In this document: one piece after another, positions 7,982 to 18,895 of the stretch
How the letters are laid out: the number at the start of each line of letters is the position of its first letter
Numbering within the stretch: position 1 is the stretch's first letter
DNA from: Henriciella sp.
GTDB lineage: Bacteria; Pseudomonadota; Alphaproteobacteria; Caulobacterales; Hyphomonadaceae
Direction: 5' to 3'
Assembly: GCA_017642885.1 (NCBI GenBank)
Contig: JAEPOM010000003.1
Location: forward strand, 124,001-188,000
Length of the DNA stretch: 64,000 nt
Notes under the pieces: model-generated
Seen by the model: only the letters and a program-made list of their open reading frames with translations
What the model was told of the DNA's origin: nothing
The model's database searches: none
Position numbers and translations under genes: made by a program

Positions 7982-9187
7982 CTAATTGCCAAATACGAGG
8001 CTGGCGGTTCGACGCGCAGCCGAGAAGGCCGTTTCATCATTCGCATGGGCCGCCTCGTCGCTTGCGGGCTGACCCTGAGCGGGCGAGTAAGACGACGAAA
8101 GAGACCAATTCCAGTACCGCAACGTCGTCTGCGCTTTGGCGACGCTCAGAAGATCATAGGTCTCCATCAGATGCGCGTAGAGCATGTGCGGCTCCCCGTC
8201 ATCTCCCTCTAGGGGGCGTTTGAGAGAAATCCAAAGATTTTGGAGGGACGGCTTTTTGAGTCCGGTGGCTTTGCACAGAACCGCAATACCTTCGCCGCCT
8301 GTATCGCTCAGAATTTTCGCGCTGGTAACCGGCTTGATCCCGGCTAGATAACCAATCTCCTCGACCATTTCCGGCGTCATGCCGAGAGCCGCTGCGGATT
8401 CGATCGCCGCTTCCAGGCTATCAAATTCGCTTCGATCAATCGCTTGTCGATTGCGCTGACGTCGTTCAATCAGCTGTAAGGTCTTGCGCGCGACCGGGTC
8501 CGACCACCCTTCTTTGGCGGCGATCGCAAACACATCCGCGCACATGCCAACCATTTCAGCACGGTCAGCTGCATGGCGCTGCAAGATGGTGCGGCGCGTA
8601 TCGCGATTAGACCACCAGAACATCGCCATGGCCTGGGCAGGTTTGAGTTCGAGCCTGGTGATCAAGAGGCTGCTCAGACCCCCCTCCTTTCGCGACCGCT
8701 CAACGAGAATATCGATCGCGGTCTCTGAAAGCTCTGCGCCTTTATTCTGCACGAGCGCCTTCACGACGCTGAGTTCACTGCGTCTCGCAAGTTGGTCGCA
8801 AACCGTTGTTGGAACGCGTTTACGCTTGGCTATGAGCATTCGATGGTCCGAGGTAACCTGATCGACAATCTCCAGAAGATCGGAACTGTCGAATGACGGA
8901 CTGTCCTCCAGTAGTGGACGTGCAATATCGATGTTGCATTGTCCCAGATATCTGAGCAAGCGACGCGGGGCATCGCTCAGGGTCGCAATGCGTTTGGCGC
9001 AGAGCAGCCGGTCAGAATCGGTCGCGTGAAACAGCATATCCAGCAGGATGTCTCCTCCCATGGACCGGTCCTGCGGCGCCACCTGCGACGCCGGCATCGC
9101 AATAAAATCAATCAAACGACGCAACAGTGTGCGCCGCGCCAGCCCGCCCTCGGCCGCGTGATCTTCTAATGAAACTGGGTCGCTCAT
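7982..9187 (-). CDS. DUF2336 domain-containing protein
   Basis: A 401-residue, soluble, helix-rich protein of the DUF2336 family, common in alphaproteobacteria and made of HEAT-like helical repeats; typical wording here is LARRSELSVVKALVQNKGAELSE. No catalytic motif, signal peptide or membrane helix is visible. Members are of unknown biochemical function. It is encoded 5' of mrpE on the same strand with no obvious terminator between, so it may be co-transcribed with the antiporter genes, but no functional link is established. The last about 35 residues look disordered. Confidence 0.8.
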   Translation of the reverse strand: MSDPVSLEDHAAEGGLARRTLLRRLIDFIAMPASQVAPQDRSMGGDILLDMLFHATDSDRLLCAKRIATLSDAPRRLLRYLGQCNIDIARPLLEDSPSFDSSDLLEIVDQVTSDHRMLIAKRKRVPTTVCDQLARRSELSVVKALVQNKGAELSETAIDILVERSRKEGGLSSLLITRLELKPAQAMAMFWWSNRDTRRTILQRHAADRAEMVGMCADVFAIAAKEGWSDPVARKTLQLIERRQRNRQAIDRSEFDSLEAAIESAAALGMTPEMVEEIGYLAGIKPVTSAKILSDTGGEGIAVLCKATGLKKPSLQNLWISLKRPLEGDDGEPHMLYAHLMETYDLLSVAKAQTTLRYWNWSLSSSYSPAQGQPASDEAAHANDETAFSAARRTASLVFGN

Positions 9188-9254
9188 GCGCTCTCGCCGA
9201 AACTAAACTCAGCGAAAGTGGCCGAAAACCGTTAATATTCTAATGAGAATTGAG

Positions 9255-9707
9255 TCAGCGTTTTCGGGGGTGAATAACGAATAAGAGCATGCTTGCCGCC
9301 AACATTGCGATGGCCAGCGCAAACAATTGCCCACCATCGGTCCCGGCTCCTGCCGCGAGCGAGGTTGGCACCTCACGCCCAAGAATTTCCGGCATCATAT
9401 GAAAGGCAACGGCGCCCGCAAGCACCAGGAACGACAGACCTGCGCCGGTCCGACGTGTCATTGGCAGCAGCAACAGCAGCGCCGCCAACAATTCTGCAAT
9501 CGCCACAACGACGCGCCCCGTCGGTTCGAACAATGGAATCTGCGTATTTGCTGCAATCGTCGCAAAGACAATGTTCTGTCCCGGAGGATCAAAAAGCTTC
9601 ACTGAACCTTCCGGCGGATTAGGCAACGGATGAATGGTTGCCTGCAGAAACATGAAAATCAGAAAAAGAGCCAGCCCCCAACTTCCCACAAGACGCATGG
9701 CTCGCAT
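9255..9707 (-). CDS. DoxX-like small membrane protein
   Basis: A 150-residue protein with four hydrophobic segments (about 8-26, 65-85, 90-106, 126-145), the layout of DoxX/DoxX-like proteins. A GAGGAG Shine-Dalgarno lies 8 nt before the ATG at 9707. No redox cysteine pair is seen. Function in this family is poorly defined, often membrane redox or stress-related. It is separated from the DUF2336 gene by 67 bp and may have its own promoter. Confidence 0.6.
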   Translation of the reverse strand: MRAMRLVGSWGLALFLIFMFLQATIHPLPNPPEGSVKLFDPPGQNIVFATIAANTQIPLFEPTGRVVVAIAELLAALLLLLPMTRRTGAGLSFLVLAGAVAFHMMPEILGREVPTSLAAGAGTDGGQLFALAIAMLAASMLLFVIHPRKR

Positions 9708-9857
9708 AATGGTGTCTCCTCACGGCACTAAGGAGACAGGCCTAGCATGGTGATGTGGCAGCTCCAAGACACAGCTGTTAAGACTCCGGACATTTCCTGT
9801 TGCGCGATCGCAAATCGCACGACAGTTTGCAGGGCTGGGAATTAGGGCAAACGAGTT

Positions 9858-11294
9858 ATGAGCGACACGCCGGAACCGGCTGAAAATCTGGAAGACCCGG
9901 ATATTCTGGAGGAAGCCCGTTCACCATTGAGCGGCATGGGTTCTGCGATGAGCGCAGGGGCCTCCCTGCTGGAAACGGCTCAATCCATGATGGCGCGAAA
10001 AGCGCGCCGCGGCGTCAAAGTTGAGCTGCCTGCGTATCTGTCCGTCCAAGCCACCTGGTTCGTCGCCTTCGGTCTTCAGATGGTCTTGTTTCCATATCTC
10101 ATCACCAACAAACTGGGACTGGGGGGAACCGAACTTGGATTCGCGAACCTCGCGCTTTCCGGCCCGTCCGTGATCTTCCTGTTGCTCGGCGGGGTTGTGG
10201 CGGAACGCGCCTCTGGCAAGCCCCTCTTGATGATCCTGCATTTGTTCGCAGCCGTGCCAGCCTTCGGATTGGCGTTCGCGCTGGCGACCGATAATCTGAC
10301 TTATCCCTACATGATTGCCTACGGCCTAGCGCTCGGCACCGTCGGGGCGTTCATGATGCCGGCACGGGACTCGATCCTGAACGAAGTGGTGGAGCGCCGC
10401 GGCCGCGTTGGATCGGGCGTCACCCTGCAGCAGGGCGTCGCATTCGCCACGCTCGCCCAGTTTGCAGCCCAGATTACCGGCCTGATCCTTGGCGGGTATG
10501 CCGACAAGATGACCAAGATGCCGGACTGGCTTGGCGGGTTCGGAGTCGGACCAATCGACAGCTGGTTCCTGATGGCGCTGCAAGGGATGGTGGTGGCCAC
10601 CGGGGCTTTGCTTGCCTTCTTCCTGGCCAAAGGGCGCAAAGTAAAAACAGGCCGATCCGGTTTCGGCGCCGCATTTGGCGATATCGGTGAGGGTTTCAAA
10701 GTCGTTGCAGCCGAACCCAAACTGTGGGCCATGACGGTGCTGATGTTTGGCGTCGGAATTTTTGTGATTGGTGCGTTTCTTGTCGTGCTGCCGATCATCA
10801 ACCGAGATGTGTATGGCCTGTCAGGAGACGGTATCCGCGACATGTTCGTGACATTCTGGCTTGGCGCGTTTGTGTCTTCAGTCGCGCTCTCGCTGTTCAA
10901 GAATATCAAGCGCCAAGGACGATTGCTGCTGGTCGCACAGCTTCTCGGGTCGCTCGCCATCCTGCCAATGATGACGAAGATTCCGCATGAGGCCTTTCTG
11001 CTGATTGTCTTTATCTGGGGGCTATCTGCCGGCGTCTCGATCGCCATGAGTCGCTCGATCGTTCAGGACGCGGCACCGAAGGACCAGTTGGCGCGCGTTC
11101 TATCCATCTATCAACTCGGTTTCATGGCCGGGGCGCCTTTCGGCGCGGCCTTTATGGGTTGGATGGTCGATGCCTTCGGACCGTACAAAATTGCGATCGT
11201 ACCTGCCGCCGGCATGACGGTACTCATCCTATGGATGGCGCTAAGAACGCCGATCTGGAATCTCAAGAACGAAGCGTTCAAACCGAAATCATGA
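9858..11294 (+). CDS. Major facilitator superfamily transporter
   Basis: A 478-residue protein with a hydrophilic N-terminal extension (about 55 residues) followed by about 12 hydrophobic helices in the MFS pattern. The loop after TM2-3 (ERASGKPLLM) and the segment MPARDSILNEVVERRGRVGSGVTL resemble MFS proteins related to enterobactin-exporter-like permeases, with helices 7-12 after a cytoplasmic loop near residue 265. The substrate cannot be predicted. It is followed after about 50 bp by a serine hydrolase on the same strand. Confidence 0.82.
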   Translation: MSDTPEPAENLEDPDILEEARSPLSGMGSAMSAGASLLETAQSMMARKARRGVKVELPAYLSVQATWFVAFGLQMVLFPYLITNKLGLGGTELGFANLALSGPSVIFLLLGGVVAERASGKPLLMILHLFAAVPAFGLAFALATDNLTYPYMIAYGLALGTVGAFMMPARDSILNEVVERRGRVGSGVTLQQGVAFATLAQFAAQITGLILGGYADKMTKMPDWLGGFGVGPIDSWFLMALQGMVVATGALLAFFLAKGRKVKTGRSGFGAAFGDIGEGFKVVAAEPKLWAMTVLMFGVGIFVIGAFLVVLPIINRDVYGLSGDGIRDMFVTFWLGAFVSSVALSLFKNIKRQGRLLLVAQLLGSLAILPMMTKIPHEAFLLIVFIWGLSAGVSIAMSRSIVQDAAPKDQLARVLSIYQLGFMAGAPFGAAFMGWMVDAFGPYKIAIVPAAGMTVLILWMALRTPIWNLKNEAFKPKS

Positions 11295-11344
11295 GTTCCA
11301 GATAGCAATCTGACAAAGCTCACGCGGGCATGGAAGGAACGGTT

Positions 11345-12532
11345 ATGAAACGTCTAGGCATCGGAGCGGGGATATTCGTAGCGATCCTCGCGGTGATTTG
11401 GCTGATGATCGGATCGGATTGGCGCCGCCTCATCCTCGCTGCACCGTCGGATGCGAATGTCCTGTTCTGGACCCAGAACCAACGCGATGCAGGCTTCCGC
11501 ATGCTCGACCGCGTCTCCTTCCTCATCGATGCCCGCGACATTCACGCCTCAGACACGTTGAAAGAGCTACCTGAAGGCTCACCGTTGTCGCTAGACCTCG
11601 ACCTTGATGCTTATCTGCAAGATAATCGTCATTCCGCCATTGTGGTCCTGCATGACGGCAAGATCCGTCTCGAATCCTATGGCCTGGGCTTCAAGGAGAC
11701 AGGCCGCTGGACGAGCTTTTCGGTTGCGAAATCTCTGACGTCTACTTTGGTCGGCGCGGCTATCATCGATGGACACATTGAAAGCCTCGCAGACCCAGTC
11801 TCAAAATACATCCCAGATCTTGCCGGATCGGCGTATGATGATGTGACCGTTGAGCAGCTCCTCACCATGTCCTCCGGTGTGAGATGGATCGAGGACTATG
11901 ACGATCCATCTTCCGACGTGGCCTTGTTCAACGATCATGTTTCAGAAGACGGGTCATCCAATCTGGTCTCGTACATGAAGGCGCTGCCGCGCGCTCATCC
12001 GCCCGGCACAGTCTGGAACTATTCAACAGGCGAGACGAACCTCATCGGTATCCTGGTCAGTGAAGCCACCGGCGAGACGCTGTCTGACTATCTGTCCGAA
12101 AAGATCTGGGGGCCCTATGGCATGGAACAGGACGCAACCTGGCTGCTGAACGATGATGGGACCGAGATCAGCGGCTGTTGCATTCAGGCGACAACGCGCG
12201 ACTTCGCCCGATTTGGTCAATTCATGCTGGAGGGCGCGGCGGTTGATGGCCAATCCCTGGTCCCAGGTGGCTGGCTCGACCGCGCGACAACCAAGCAGAT
12301 AGGAATTGGCGTGCCAGGTCAGGGCTATGGGTTTCAATGGTGGACATATGATGATGGCGCATACGCCGCGGATGGAATTTTCGGGCAAGGCATCTTCATC
12401 GACCCAACCCGCAATCTGGTCATCGCCACCAATAGTAGCTGGTCGAGCGCCATGGGCGACGTTGATCGCTCACACGCGAAGAGGGAGGAGTTCTTCCAAG
12501 CTGTACAGGCCGCGGTCGACGCGGAGGGCTGA
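11345..12532 (+). CDS. Serine hydrolase, beta-lactamase/class C PBP-like
   Basis: I start the protein at the ATG at 11345, preceded 6 nt upstream by GGAAGGA, rather than the in-frame ATG at 11330; this gives 395 residues. An N-terminal hydrophobic helix (about 5-23) anchors or exports it. The catalytic SxxK motif is in FSVAKSLTS, and the second motif is YST in WNYSTGETN, as in the beta-lactamase/esterase family (Pfam Beta-lactamase). The third motif is less clear, probably around GIFGQGIF. These proteins are commonly 6-aminohexanoate-dimer hydrolase-like or esterases rather than true beta-lactamases. The substrate is unknown. Confidence 0.85.
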   Translation: MKRLGIGAGIFVAILAVIWLMIGSDWRRLILAAPSDANVLFWTQNQRDAGFRMLDRVSFLIDARDIHASDTLKELPEGSPLSLDLDLDAYLQDNRHSAIVVLHDGKIRLESYGLGFKETGRWTSFSVAKSLTSTLVGAAIIDGHIESLADPVSKYIPDLAGSAYDDVTVEQLLTMSSGVRWIEDYDDPSSDVALFNDHVSEDGSSNLVSYMKALPRAHPPGTVWNYSTGETNLIGILVSEATGETLSDYLSEKIWGPYGMEQDATWLLNDDGTEISGCCIQATTRDFARFGQFMLEGAAVDGQSLVPGGWLDRATTKQIGIGVPGQGYGFQWWTYDDGAYAADGIFGQGIFIDPTRNLVIATNSSWSSAMGDVDRSHAKREEFFQAVQAAVDAEG

Positions 12533-12619
12533 GGCGCAAAGTGGAATAAGTCCTATTTCAACGAGCCGGCTTCATCTTAGCGGTTCGCTCTTTATGTAAG
12601 CTCCAGACAGGAGCTCTCT

Positions 12620-13231
12620 ATGAAACATTTTGGCGACATCGCGTTTACGCCTCAAGTCAAAGCGGAACAGAAGGCCCGAGGCTCACTTGGTCTTTATGAT
12701 GGAATGCTCTCGCGCCCGGTTCCAGATGGATTGTCTGAGCGCGAGGCGACATTCATCTCCCTACGCGACAGTTTCTATATGGCCACGGTTTCGGAAGACG
12801 GTTGGCCTTACATTCAGCACCGCGGTGGACCACGCGGCTTCTTGAAGGTTCTCTCTCCCACTCGACTGGGATTCGCCGACTATCGCGGCAATCGGCAATA
12901 CGTCTCAGTCGGTAATCTGCACAATGAAAAACGCGTATCATTGTTTCTGATGGATTACCCTAATCGCGCACGTCTGAAACTGCTGGGCCGCGCTTCGGTG
13001 AAAGAAGCTGGCGACGATCCGGACCTTGCCCGCCAGTTGGATATCGATGGTCAGGGCAAAGTTGAACGCCTCTTCTCGATCGATGTGGAGGCGTTCGATT
13101 GGAATTGCCCGCAATTCATCTCACCGCGCTTCACCGAGGACGAACTCGCGTCGAGCCTTGCTCCGTTGGTGGATGAGCTACAGACTCTGCGCCAGGAAAA
13201 CGCATTCCTCAAGCAAGAACTTGGTCGCTAA
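12620..13231 (+). CDS. Pyridoxamine 5'-phosphate oxidase-family FMN-binding protein
   Basis: A 203-residue protein of the PNPOx-like split-barrel fold. The segment SFYMATVSEDGWPYIQHRGG and the following LGFADYRGNRQYVSVGNL are typical of the flavin-binding barrel, and a short C-terminal coiled coil (LVDELQTLRQENAFLKQEL) is likely to aid dimerisation. A Shine-Dalgarno AGGAG precedes the ATG. It is not the biosynthetic pdxH, which has a different C-terminus; its substrate is unknown. It stands alone just upstream of the groESL control region. Confidence 0.8.
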   Translation: MKHFGDIAFTPQVKAEQKARGSLGLYDGMLSRPVPDGLSEREATFISLRDSFYMATVSEDGWPYIQHRGGPRGFLKVLSPTRLGFADYRGNRQYVSVGNLHNEKRVSLFLMDYPNRARLKLLGRASVKEAGDDPDLARQLDIDGQGKVERLFSIDVEAFDWNCPQFISPRFTEDELASSLAPLVDELQTLRQENAFLKQELGR

Positions 13232-13271
13232 ACAGGCTGCACTTTTCTGAAAAAAATCTCTTGCTCGACTG

Positions 13272-13300
13272 TTGACGCCGCAGACCTGCAGCCCTACCTG
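13272..13300 (+). promoter_or_regulatory. Predicted sigma70-type promoter of groESL
   Basis: TTGACG at 13272-13277 and TACCTG at 13295-13300 are separated by 17 nt, fitting a housekeeping promoter. The predicted transcription start falls next to the CIRCE operator. Confidence 0.6.
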
Positions 13301-13310
13301 CACGCCATCG

Positions 13311-13337
13311 TTAGCACTCTAAAGGTGCGAGTGCTAA
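13311..13337 (+). promoter_or_regulatory. CIRCE operator (HrcA site) of groESL
   Basis: TTAGCACTC at 13311-13319 and GAGTGCTAA at 13329-13337, separated by 9 nt, form the perfect CIRCE inverted repeat, the binding site of the HrcA heat-shock repressor. It lies 57 bp before groES and just after the predicted promoter, so HrcA would block initiation. hrcA itself is not in the window. Confidence 0.97.
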
Positions 13338-13394
13338 TACTGGTATCTTGCTAACGAAACAAACAATTGAAACTGACGAACAAGAGGGTTTCCC

Positions 13395-13685
13395 ATGAAG
13401 TTCCGTCCACTTGGCGACCGTGTACTGGTCCGCCGCGTTGAAGAAGCCACCAAAACCGCTGGTGGCATTATTATTCCTGACTCCGCTACCGAAAAGCCAC
13501 AAGAAGGCGAAGTCCTTGCTGTCGGCAATGGCGCGATTGGCGATGACAATGAGCGCGTCGCGCTCGACGTTAAGCCAGGCGACAAAATCCTGTTCGGCAA
13601 ATGGGGTGGCACCGAGGTCAAGATCGACGGTGAAGACCTGCTGATCATGAAAGAAAGCGACATTATGGGCGTGATCGAAGGCTAA
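13395..13685 (+). CDS. groES: Co-chaperonin GroES (Hsp10)
   Basis: A 96-residue GroES: starts [14 protein letters not shown], contains the mobile-loop region [19 protein letters not shown] and ends GVIEG, all at family-typical positions and length. It forms the heptameric lid of the GroEL folding chamber. An AGAGGG Shine-Dalgarno precedes the ATG. The CIRCE element upstream indicates HrcA heat-shock control, and groEL follows after 55 bp in the same operon. Confidence 0.98.
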   Translation: MKFRPLGDRVLVRRVEEATKTAGGIIIPDSATEKPQEGEVLAVGNGAIGDDNERVALDVKPGDKILFGKWGGTEVKIDGEDLLIMKESDIMGVIEG

Positions 13686-13722
13686 GCCTCGACTGCTCAT
13701 CGCTTCTCAATATCAATTCTAG

Positions 13723-15381
<1,659 letters not shown>

Positions 15382-15437
15382 CCCAAGCCGCTTCAAGCGA
15401 TATCGAGGACGCCGCAAATGCGGCTCCCCGGAAACAT

Positions 15438-15470
15438 GAAAGGGCGGCTCTCACCGAGCCGCCCTTTTTC
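15438..15470 (+). terminator. Intrinsic terminator of groESL
   Basis: AAAGGGCGGCTC pairs with GAGCCGCCCTTT across a 5-nt loop (15439-15467), followed by a T run. It lies 57 bp after the groEL stop. Confidence 0.9.
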
Positions 15471-15493
15471 TTTTGGTCTTCTAGTTTGATCGA

Positions 15494-17179
15494 CTAGGCG
15501 GAAATCAATTGTTCCCGCACTTCTCGCTTGAGGAATTTACCGCTGGCATTGCGCGGGAAGGGATCAGGGCAAATCCAGGCATGGGTTGGGATCTTGAATT
15601 TCGCCAGACGCCCGGCGCAATGCGTCTGCAGGTCTTCAACTGAGAGAGTCTCGCCAGGCTTCAAGTAGACAGCTGCTCCGACTTCCTCGCCAAGCCGTTC
15701 ATCCGGCACGCCGAAGACACAGCACTCTGCCACTGCGGGGTGATGATAGATCGCCGCCTCGACCTCAACGCAGTAAATGTTCTCACCGCCGCGGAGCACC
15801 ATGTCCTTCTTGCGGTCCACCAGGTAGATAAAGTCATGCTCATCGAGCCGGGCAATATCCCCGGTGTGCAACCAGCCATCGGTGATCGACTCGGCGGTCG
15901 CTTCAGGGCGATTGATATATCCCTTGATCACAGACGACCCGCGAACCCAAAGCTCGCCCAGCTCACCAACCGGGACTTCATTGCCGGCATCATCTACGCA
16001 TTTGACTTCGAAATTTGGCATGGCCGGTCCGGCAGAGTCGGGCTTGTCGACGAAAAAGTCGCCGGCAACGGAGGTTATGATCCCGCAGGTCTCGGTCATG
16101 CCGTAGCCGGTTCCAGGACGTGCGGTCTCGATCCGATCATCGATCTTCTGCACCTGATCAGGCGGCACCTGTGCGCCGCCACATGAAATCGCGAGCAGGC
16201 TCGATGTATCGGTCTTGTCGAAGTCAGGGTGATTGATCAGCTCGCGCCCCATAACCGGGACGCCGCCCGCTGAAGTGACTCGCTCGCGTTCGATCAAGCG
16301 CAGCGCCTCGCCAGCATCCCAGCGATACATCAGGACAATCGTGCCGCCCACCGCTGTGACGCGATAAGCGCCGCAATTATTGGCAGTGACGTGAAACAGT
16401 GGCGTCGTGATCAGCGAGACCGGGACTGGCATGGTCGCGGGCGGCTCCACACCCGTCGCGGCCTGCACCGCGAGCATTGATGAGGCCGCGGCATACTGCA
16501 TATTCAGCAAGTTCGCGACGCAGCCACGATGGGTGAGCTGGGCGCCTTTCGGGAACCCCGTTGTTCCGGACGTATAGAAGATGCAGGCATCGCTATCGGG
16601 ATCAATCTTGACGTCCGGCATGCTCCGATCGGAGCCTATGATGTCAGCCCAATCCAGCACGCCCTCATACGTATCGTCGGATCGGACAGCAATCAGGCCG
16701 GGCTGCATTTCGATTTCCGGGTTACCGATGATGCGCGCTAAGCGCTCCGCATCTGCAAAGATGAGTTTTGGCGCCGCATCATTGATCCCGTAAGCCATTT
16801 CCGGCTTCGTCCACCACGCATTCATGCCAACGACAGCAACGCCGATCGACGTGCACGCCCAATAGATCAGCATCCATTCCGGATAGTTGCGCATGGCAAC
16901 CGCCACGCGGTCTCCAGGACGAACGCCTTGCTCGGAGAGCCACCCCGCAACGCTGCTGACCTGCCGATGGGATTCACGATAGCTGATCCGCTCCTGCTCG
17001 TAGACCAGATAGGTTCTCTCGGCGAACTGAGCCGTTGAGAGCCAGATGTCACGAATGCTGTTGGGGCTGTTCTTGAAGTCTCGAATTTTGTTGCCGAGAA
17101 TTTCGGTTTCGATGATCTCAAAATCACCGCCTGGGCCAGTTAGTTTATCGCGCGCCGCCGCGAGTTCCTCGTAATACAT
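15494..17179 (-). CDS. Acyl-CoA synthetase (AMP-dependent ligase, class I adenylate-forming)
   Basis: A 561-residue ANL-superfamily ligase. The P-loop-like motif is YTSGTTGFPKGAQLTH, the adenine-binding motif is GYGMTETCG, the hinge region is GWLHTGDIARLD...LVDRKKDM, and the catalytic C-terminal lysine motif is FPRNASGKFLKREV. These enzymes activate a carboxylic acid to acyl-AMP and then to acyl-CoA. The overall look is that of medium/long-chain fatty-acyl-CoA ligases; the exact substrate is uncertain. It is a single gene facing groEL, in a region rich in acyl-CoA enzymes. Confidence 0.93.
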   Translation of the reverse strand: MYYEELAAARDKLTGPGGDFEIIETEILGNKIRDFKNSPNSIRDIWLSTAQFAERTYLVYEQERISYRESHRQVSSVAGWLSEQGVRPGDRVAVAMRNYPEWMLIYWACTSIGVAVVGMNAWWTKPEMAYGINDAAPKLIFADAERLARIIGNPEIEMQPGLIAVRSDDTYEGVLDWADIIGSDRSMPDVKIDPDSDACIFYTSGTTGFPKGAQLTHRGCVANLLNMQYAAASSMLAVQAATGVEPPATMPVPVSLITTPLFHVTANNCGAYRVTAVGGTIVLMYRWDAGEALRLIERERVTSAGGVPVMGRELINHPDFDKTDTSSLLAISCGGAQVPPDQVQKIDDRIETARPGTGYGMTETCGIITSVAGDFFVDKPDSAGPAMPNFEVKCVDDAGNEVPVGELGELWVRGSSVIKGYINRPEATAESITDGWLHTGDIARLDEHDFIYLVDRKKDMVLRGGENIYCVEVEAAIYHHPAVAECCVFGVPDERLGEEVGAAVYLKPGETLSVEDLQTHCAGRLAKFKIPTHAWICPDPFPRNASGKFLKREVREQLISA

Positions 17180-17301
17180 GTCCTACCCCGATCTGCTTTT
17201 TGATAAGACATACGGGGTTGGCGCCGAGGCGGAAGACATCACGTAGAGGTAGAGCGCGTGGAATACCGTCCAGGTTCGCCGAGCTTCTCGGCATGATCCG
17301 A

Positions 17302-17336
17302 CGAAAAAAGGGCGGCCTCTGCGAAAGCCGCCCTTT
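17302..17336 (-). terminator. Intrinsic terminator downstream of the GST gene (minus strand)
   Basis: AAAGGGCGGC (17307-17316) and GCCGCCCTTT (17327-17336) form a 10-bp stem; on the minus strand it is followed by a T run. It ends transcription of the gene at 17411-18118, 75 bp past its stop. The remainder of 17180-17410 shows no gene. Confidence 0.85.
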
Positions 17337-17410
17337 GAAAGACTGGGTATAATTCTGACCTTCATTGGAGAGTTCCGGGAGGAAACGGAAAGAAGGCCTA
17401 CCCGGTCAGA

Positions 17411-18118
17411 TTAAAGACCCGTAGGATACAACCTGTCTGTGCCCCGCGTCACATAAGCCATCAGAGTCGGATCGCTTTTTATGAATGCCGCCAACGGTTT
17501 GGTCACGGGTGTCACGATCGATGCGCGCAGGATTGGAACAACGCTATAGTCCGCGGCCGTCGGGTTTTCGCCAAACAAAAACGGCTTGTCGCTGAGAATT
17601 TCCCGGATTGCGATAACGTCCCTGCGAACACGGTCAAACCGCTCCTCGGGGCTATGTCGACCAATCCCCTGTCCATCAAGTTGCGCCAGAGCCTGTTTGC
17701 GAACCTGGCGCGTTACGAAACCGCGGATGATGACGGGAATGTCGGAAAAGAAAGCGCGGCGGACATGTTCCCAATTGTCATCCTCGCCCCAACGATCCGC
17801 GACGATAGCGAAGTAAACATGCTCTTCCACCATGCGGATGATAGCACGTGATATCCCGCGCTGGCGCTCGGTGAGGCCTTCATCAAAGTCCAGATCGGCC
17901 GCGGTTTCGATGAAGGATCGGATTTGCTCGCTGTCGGGAATCTGCTGGGCATCGACTTCTATGAATGGGAGCTTCTGTTTCGGGGCGCCGCGCGGGTCGC
18001 CGGTCTCGATGATTTCGTAAGGCAATCCAGCCGCGTGCAGCATGCATATCGACTTCATACAAAACGGGCTGGCGGTCGGTTCTTCGAATGAAGCGGGATA
18101 AACGGTGAGCTTGATCAT
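17411..18118 (-). CDS. Glutathione S-transferase family protein
   Basis: A 235-residue protein with an N-terminal thioredoxin-like domain (SPFCMKSICMLHAAGLPYE, then PFIEVDAQQIPDSEQIRSFIE with the usual cis-Pro/substrate-binding layout) and an all-helical C-terminal domain (FLFGENPTAADYSVVPIL). The SPFCMK start resembles the metaxin/FAXC-like branch rather than classical GSTs. Glutathione-dependent detoxification or a binding role is likely; the substrate is unknown. It is divergent from the WYL regulator at 18200 with 81 bp between, suggesting that regulator may control it. Confidence 0.8.
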   Translation of the reverse strand: MIKLTVYPASFEEPTASPFCMKSICMLHAAGLPYEIIETGDPRGAPKQKLPFIEVDAQQIPDSEQIRSFIETAADLDFDEGLTERQRGISRAIIRMVEEHVYFAIVADRWGEDDNWEHVRRAFFSDIPVIIRGFVTRQVRKQALAQLDGQGIGRHSPEERFDRVRRDVIAIREILSDKPFLFGENPTAADYSVVPILRASIVTPVTKPLAAFIKSDPTLMAYVTRGTDRLYPTGL

Positions 18119-18136
18119 CAGGGAGGTCCTTGCTGT

Positions 18137-18177
18137 TGACAGTCCGCTAGCACGCTGCTCCTGTCATTTTTTGTCAG
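18137..18177. promoter_or_regulatory. Candidate operator between GST and WYL regulator
   Basis: TGACAG at 18137-18142 and CTGTCA at 18161-18166 form an inverted repeat with 18 nt between, and a further TGTCAG lies at 18172-18177. The repeats occupy the 81-bp divergent promoter region of the GST and regulator genes. Binding by the neighbouring regulator is inferred. Confidence 0.4.
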
Positions 18178-18199
18178 CAATGTTTGCTAAGGTTTCCGC

Positions 18200-18895
18200 A
18201 TGGCCAAAAGTGACCGCCTTCTGCAAATGATGCAGTGCCTTCGCACGTTTGCGCCACCGGTGAAGGCGCAGGCACTCAGCGATGAGTTGGGCGTTTCACT
18301 GCGCACGATCTACCGCGACATCGACATGCTGCGCCGCTCTGGCGCCCTCATCGATGGCGAGGCGGGATACGGGTACACACTTCAAGAAGACCCTGCCCTG
18401 CCACCCATGATGTTCAGTCGGGACGAGATGGAATCGCTCGTCCTCGGCTTGCGCGAAGTGGTTCAGGTTGCTGATCCAGTCCTCGCCAAAGCGGCCGAGA
18501 ACGCCCTGTCCAAACTCAAAGCATCCCTACCGGAGCGCATGCGGTCTGAGTTCGAGCATGCTGTTCTGTATGCCAAGCGTTTCCACTGCCGCCCTGAAAT
18601 CTCCATTGATATCGCCGCCTTCCGCCAGGCCACACGGAATGAACAAGTGGTCGAAATCAACTATGTGGACGCCGAAGACATGCCGACCGTGCGCGCCATT
18701 CAGCCGCTCGCAATCGTGTTCTTCGACCGTTCGCTCGTGGCTCTTGCCTGGTGTGAGCTGCGCAAAGATTACCGGTCGTTCCGCATTGATCGCATCCGCC
18801 ATATGATCGTCACCAATCGCTCGTTCAGACCAAGACGGGTCGCGATGTTGCGCGAATATCTTGATCGCCTGGAACGTTCAGATCCGGAACCCTGA
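18200..18895 (+). CDS. YafY-family transcriptional regulator (HTH + WYL domain)
   Basis: A 231-residue regulator with an N-terminal winged HTH_11 domain (residues about 5-60, with ELGVSLRTIYRDIDMLRRSG as the recognition region) and a C-terminal WYL-type ligand-sensing domain (about 135-215), where the usual W-Y-L region reads ARCE-like variants (PLAIVFFDRSLVALAWCELRKDYRSFRIDRI). Such proteins are often divergently linked to the genes they control, here a GST family gene 81 bp away. The ligand is unknown. Confidence 0.87.
   Translation: MAKSDRLLQMMQCLRTFAPPVKAQALSDELGVSLRTIYRDIDMLRRSGALIDGEAGYGYTLQEDPALPPMMFSRDEMESLVLGLREVVQVADPVLAKAAENALSKLKASLPERMRSEFEHAVLYAKRFHCRPEISIDIAAFRQATRNEQVVEINYVDAEDMPTVRAIQPLAIVFFDRSLVALAWCELRKDYRSFRIDRIRHMIVTNRSFRPRRVAMLREYLDRLERSDPEP

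Noticed and set aside
9237-9250. ATTCT-AATG-AGAAT inverted repeat as a Fur/Irr-type site
   Set aside because: The arms are only 5 bp and the match to iron-regulator consensus sites is weak; the neighbouring genes have no iron link.
9800-9813. TTGCG-CGAT-CGCAA inverted repeat upstream of the MFS gene
   Set aside because: Short arms in GC-rich sequence and no regulator nearby.
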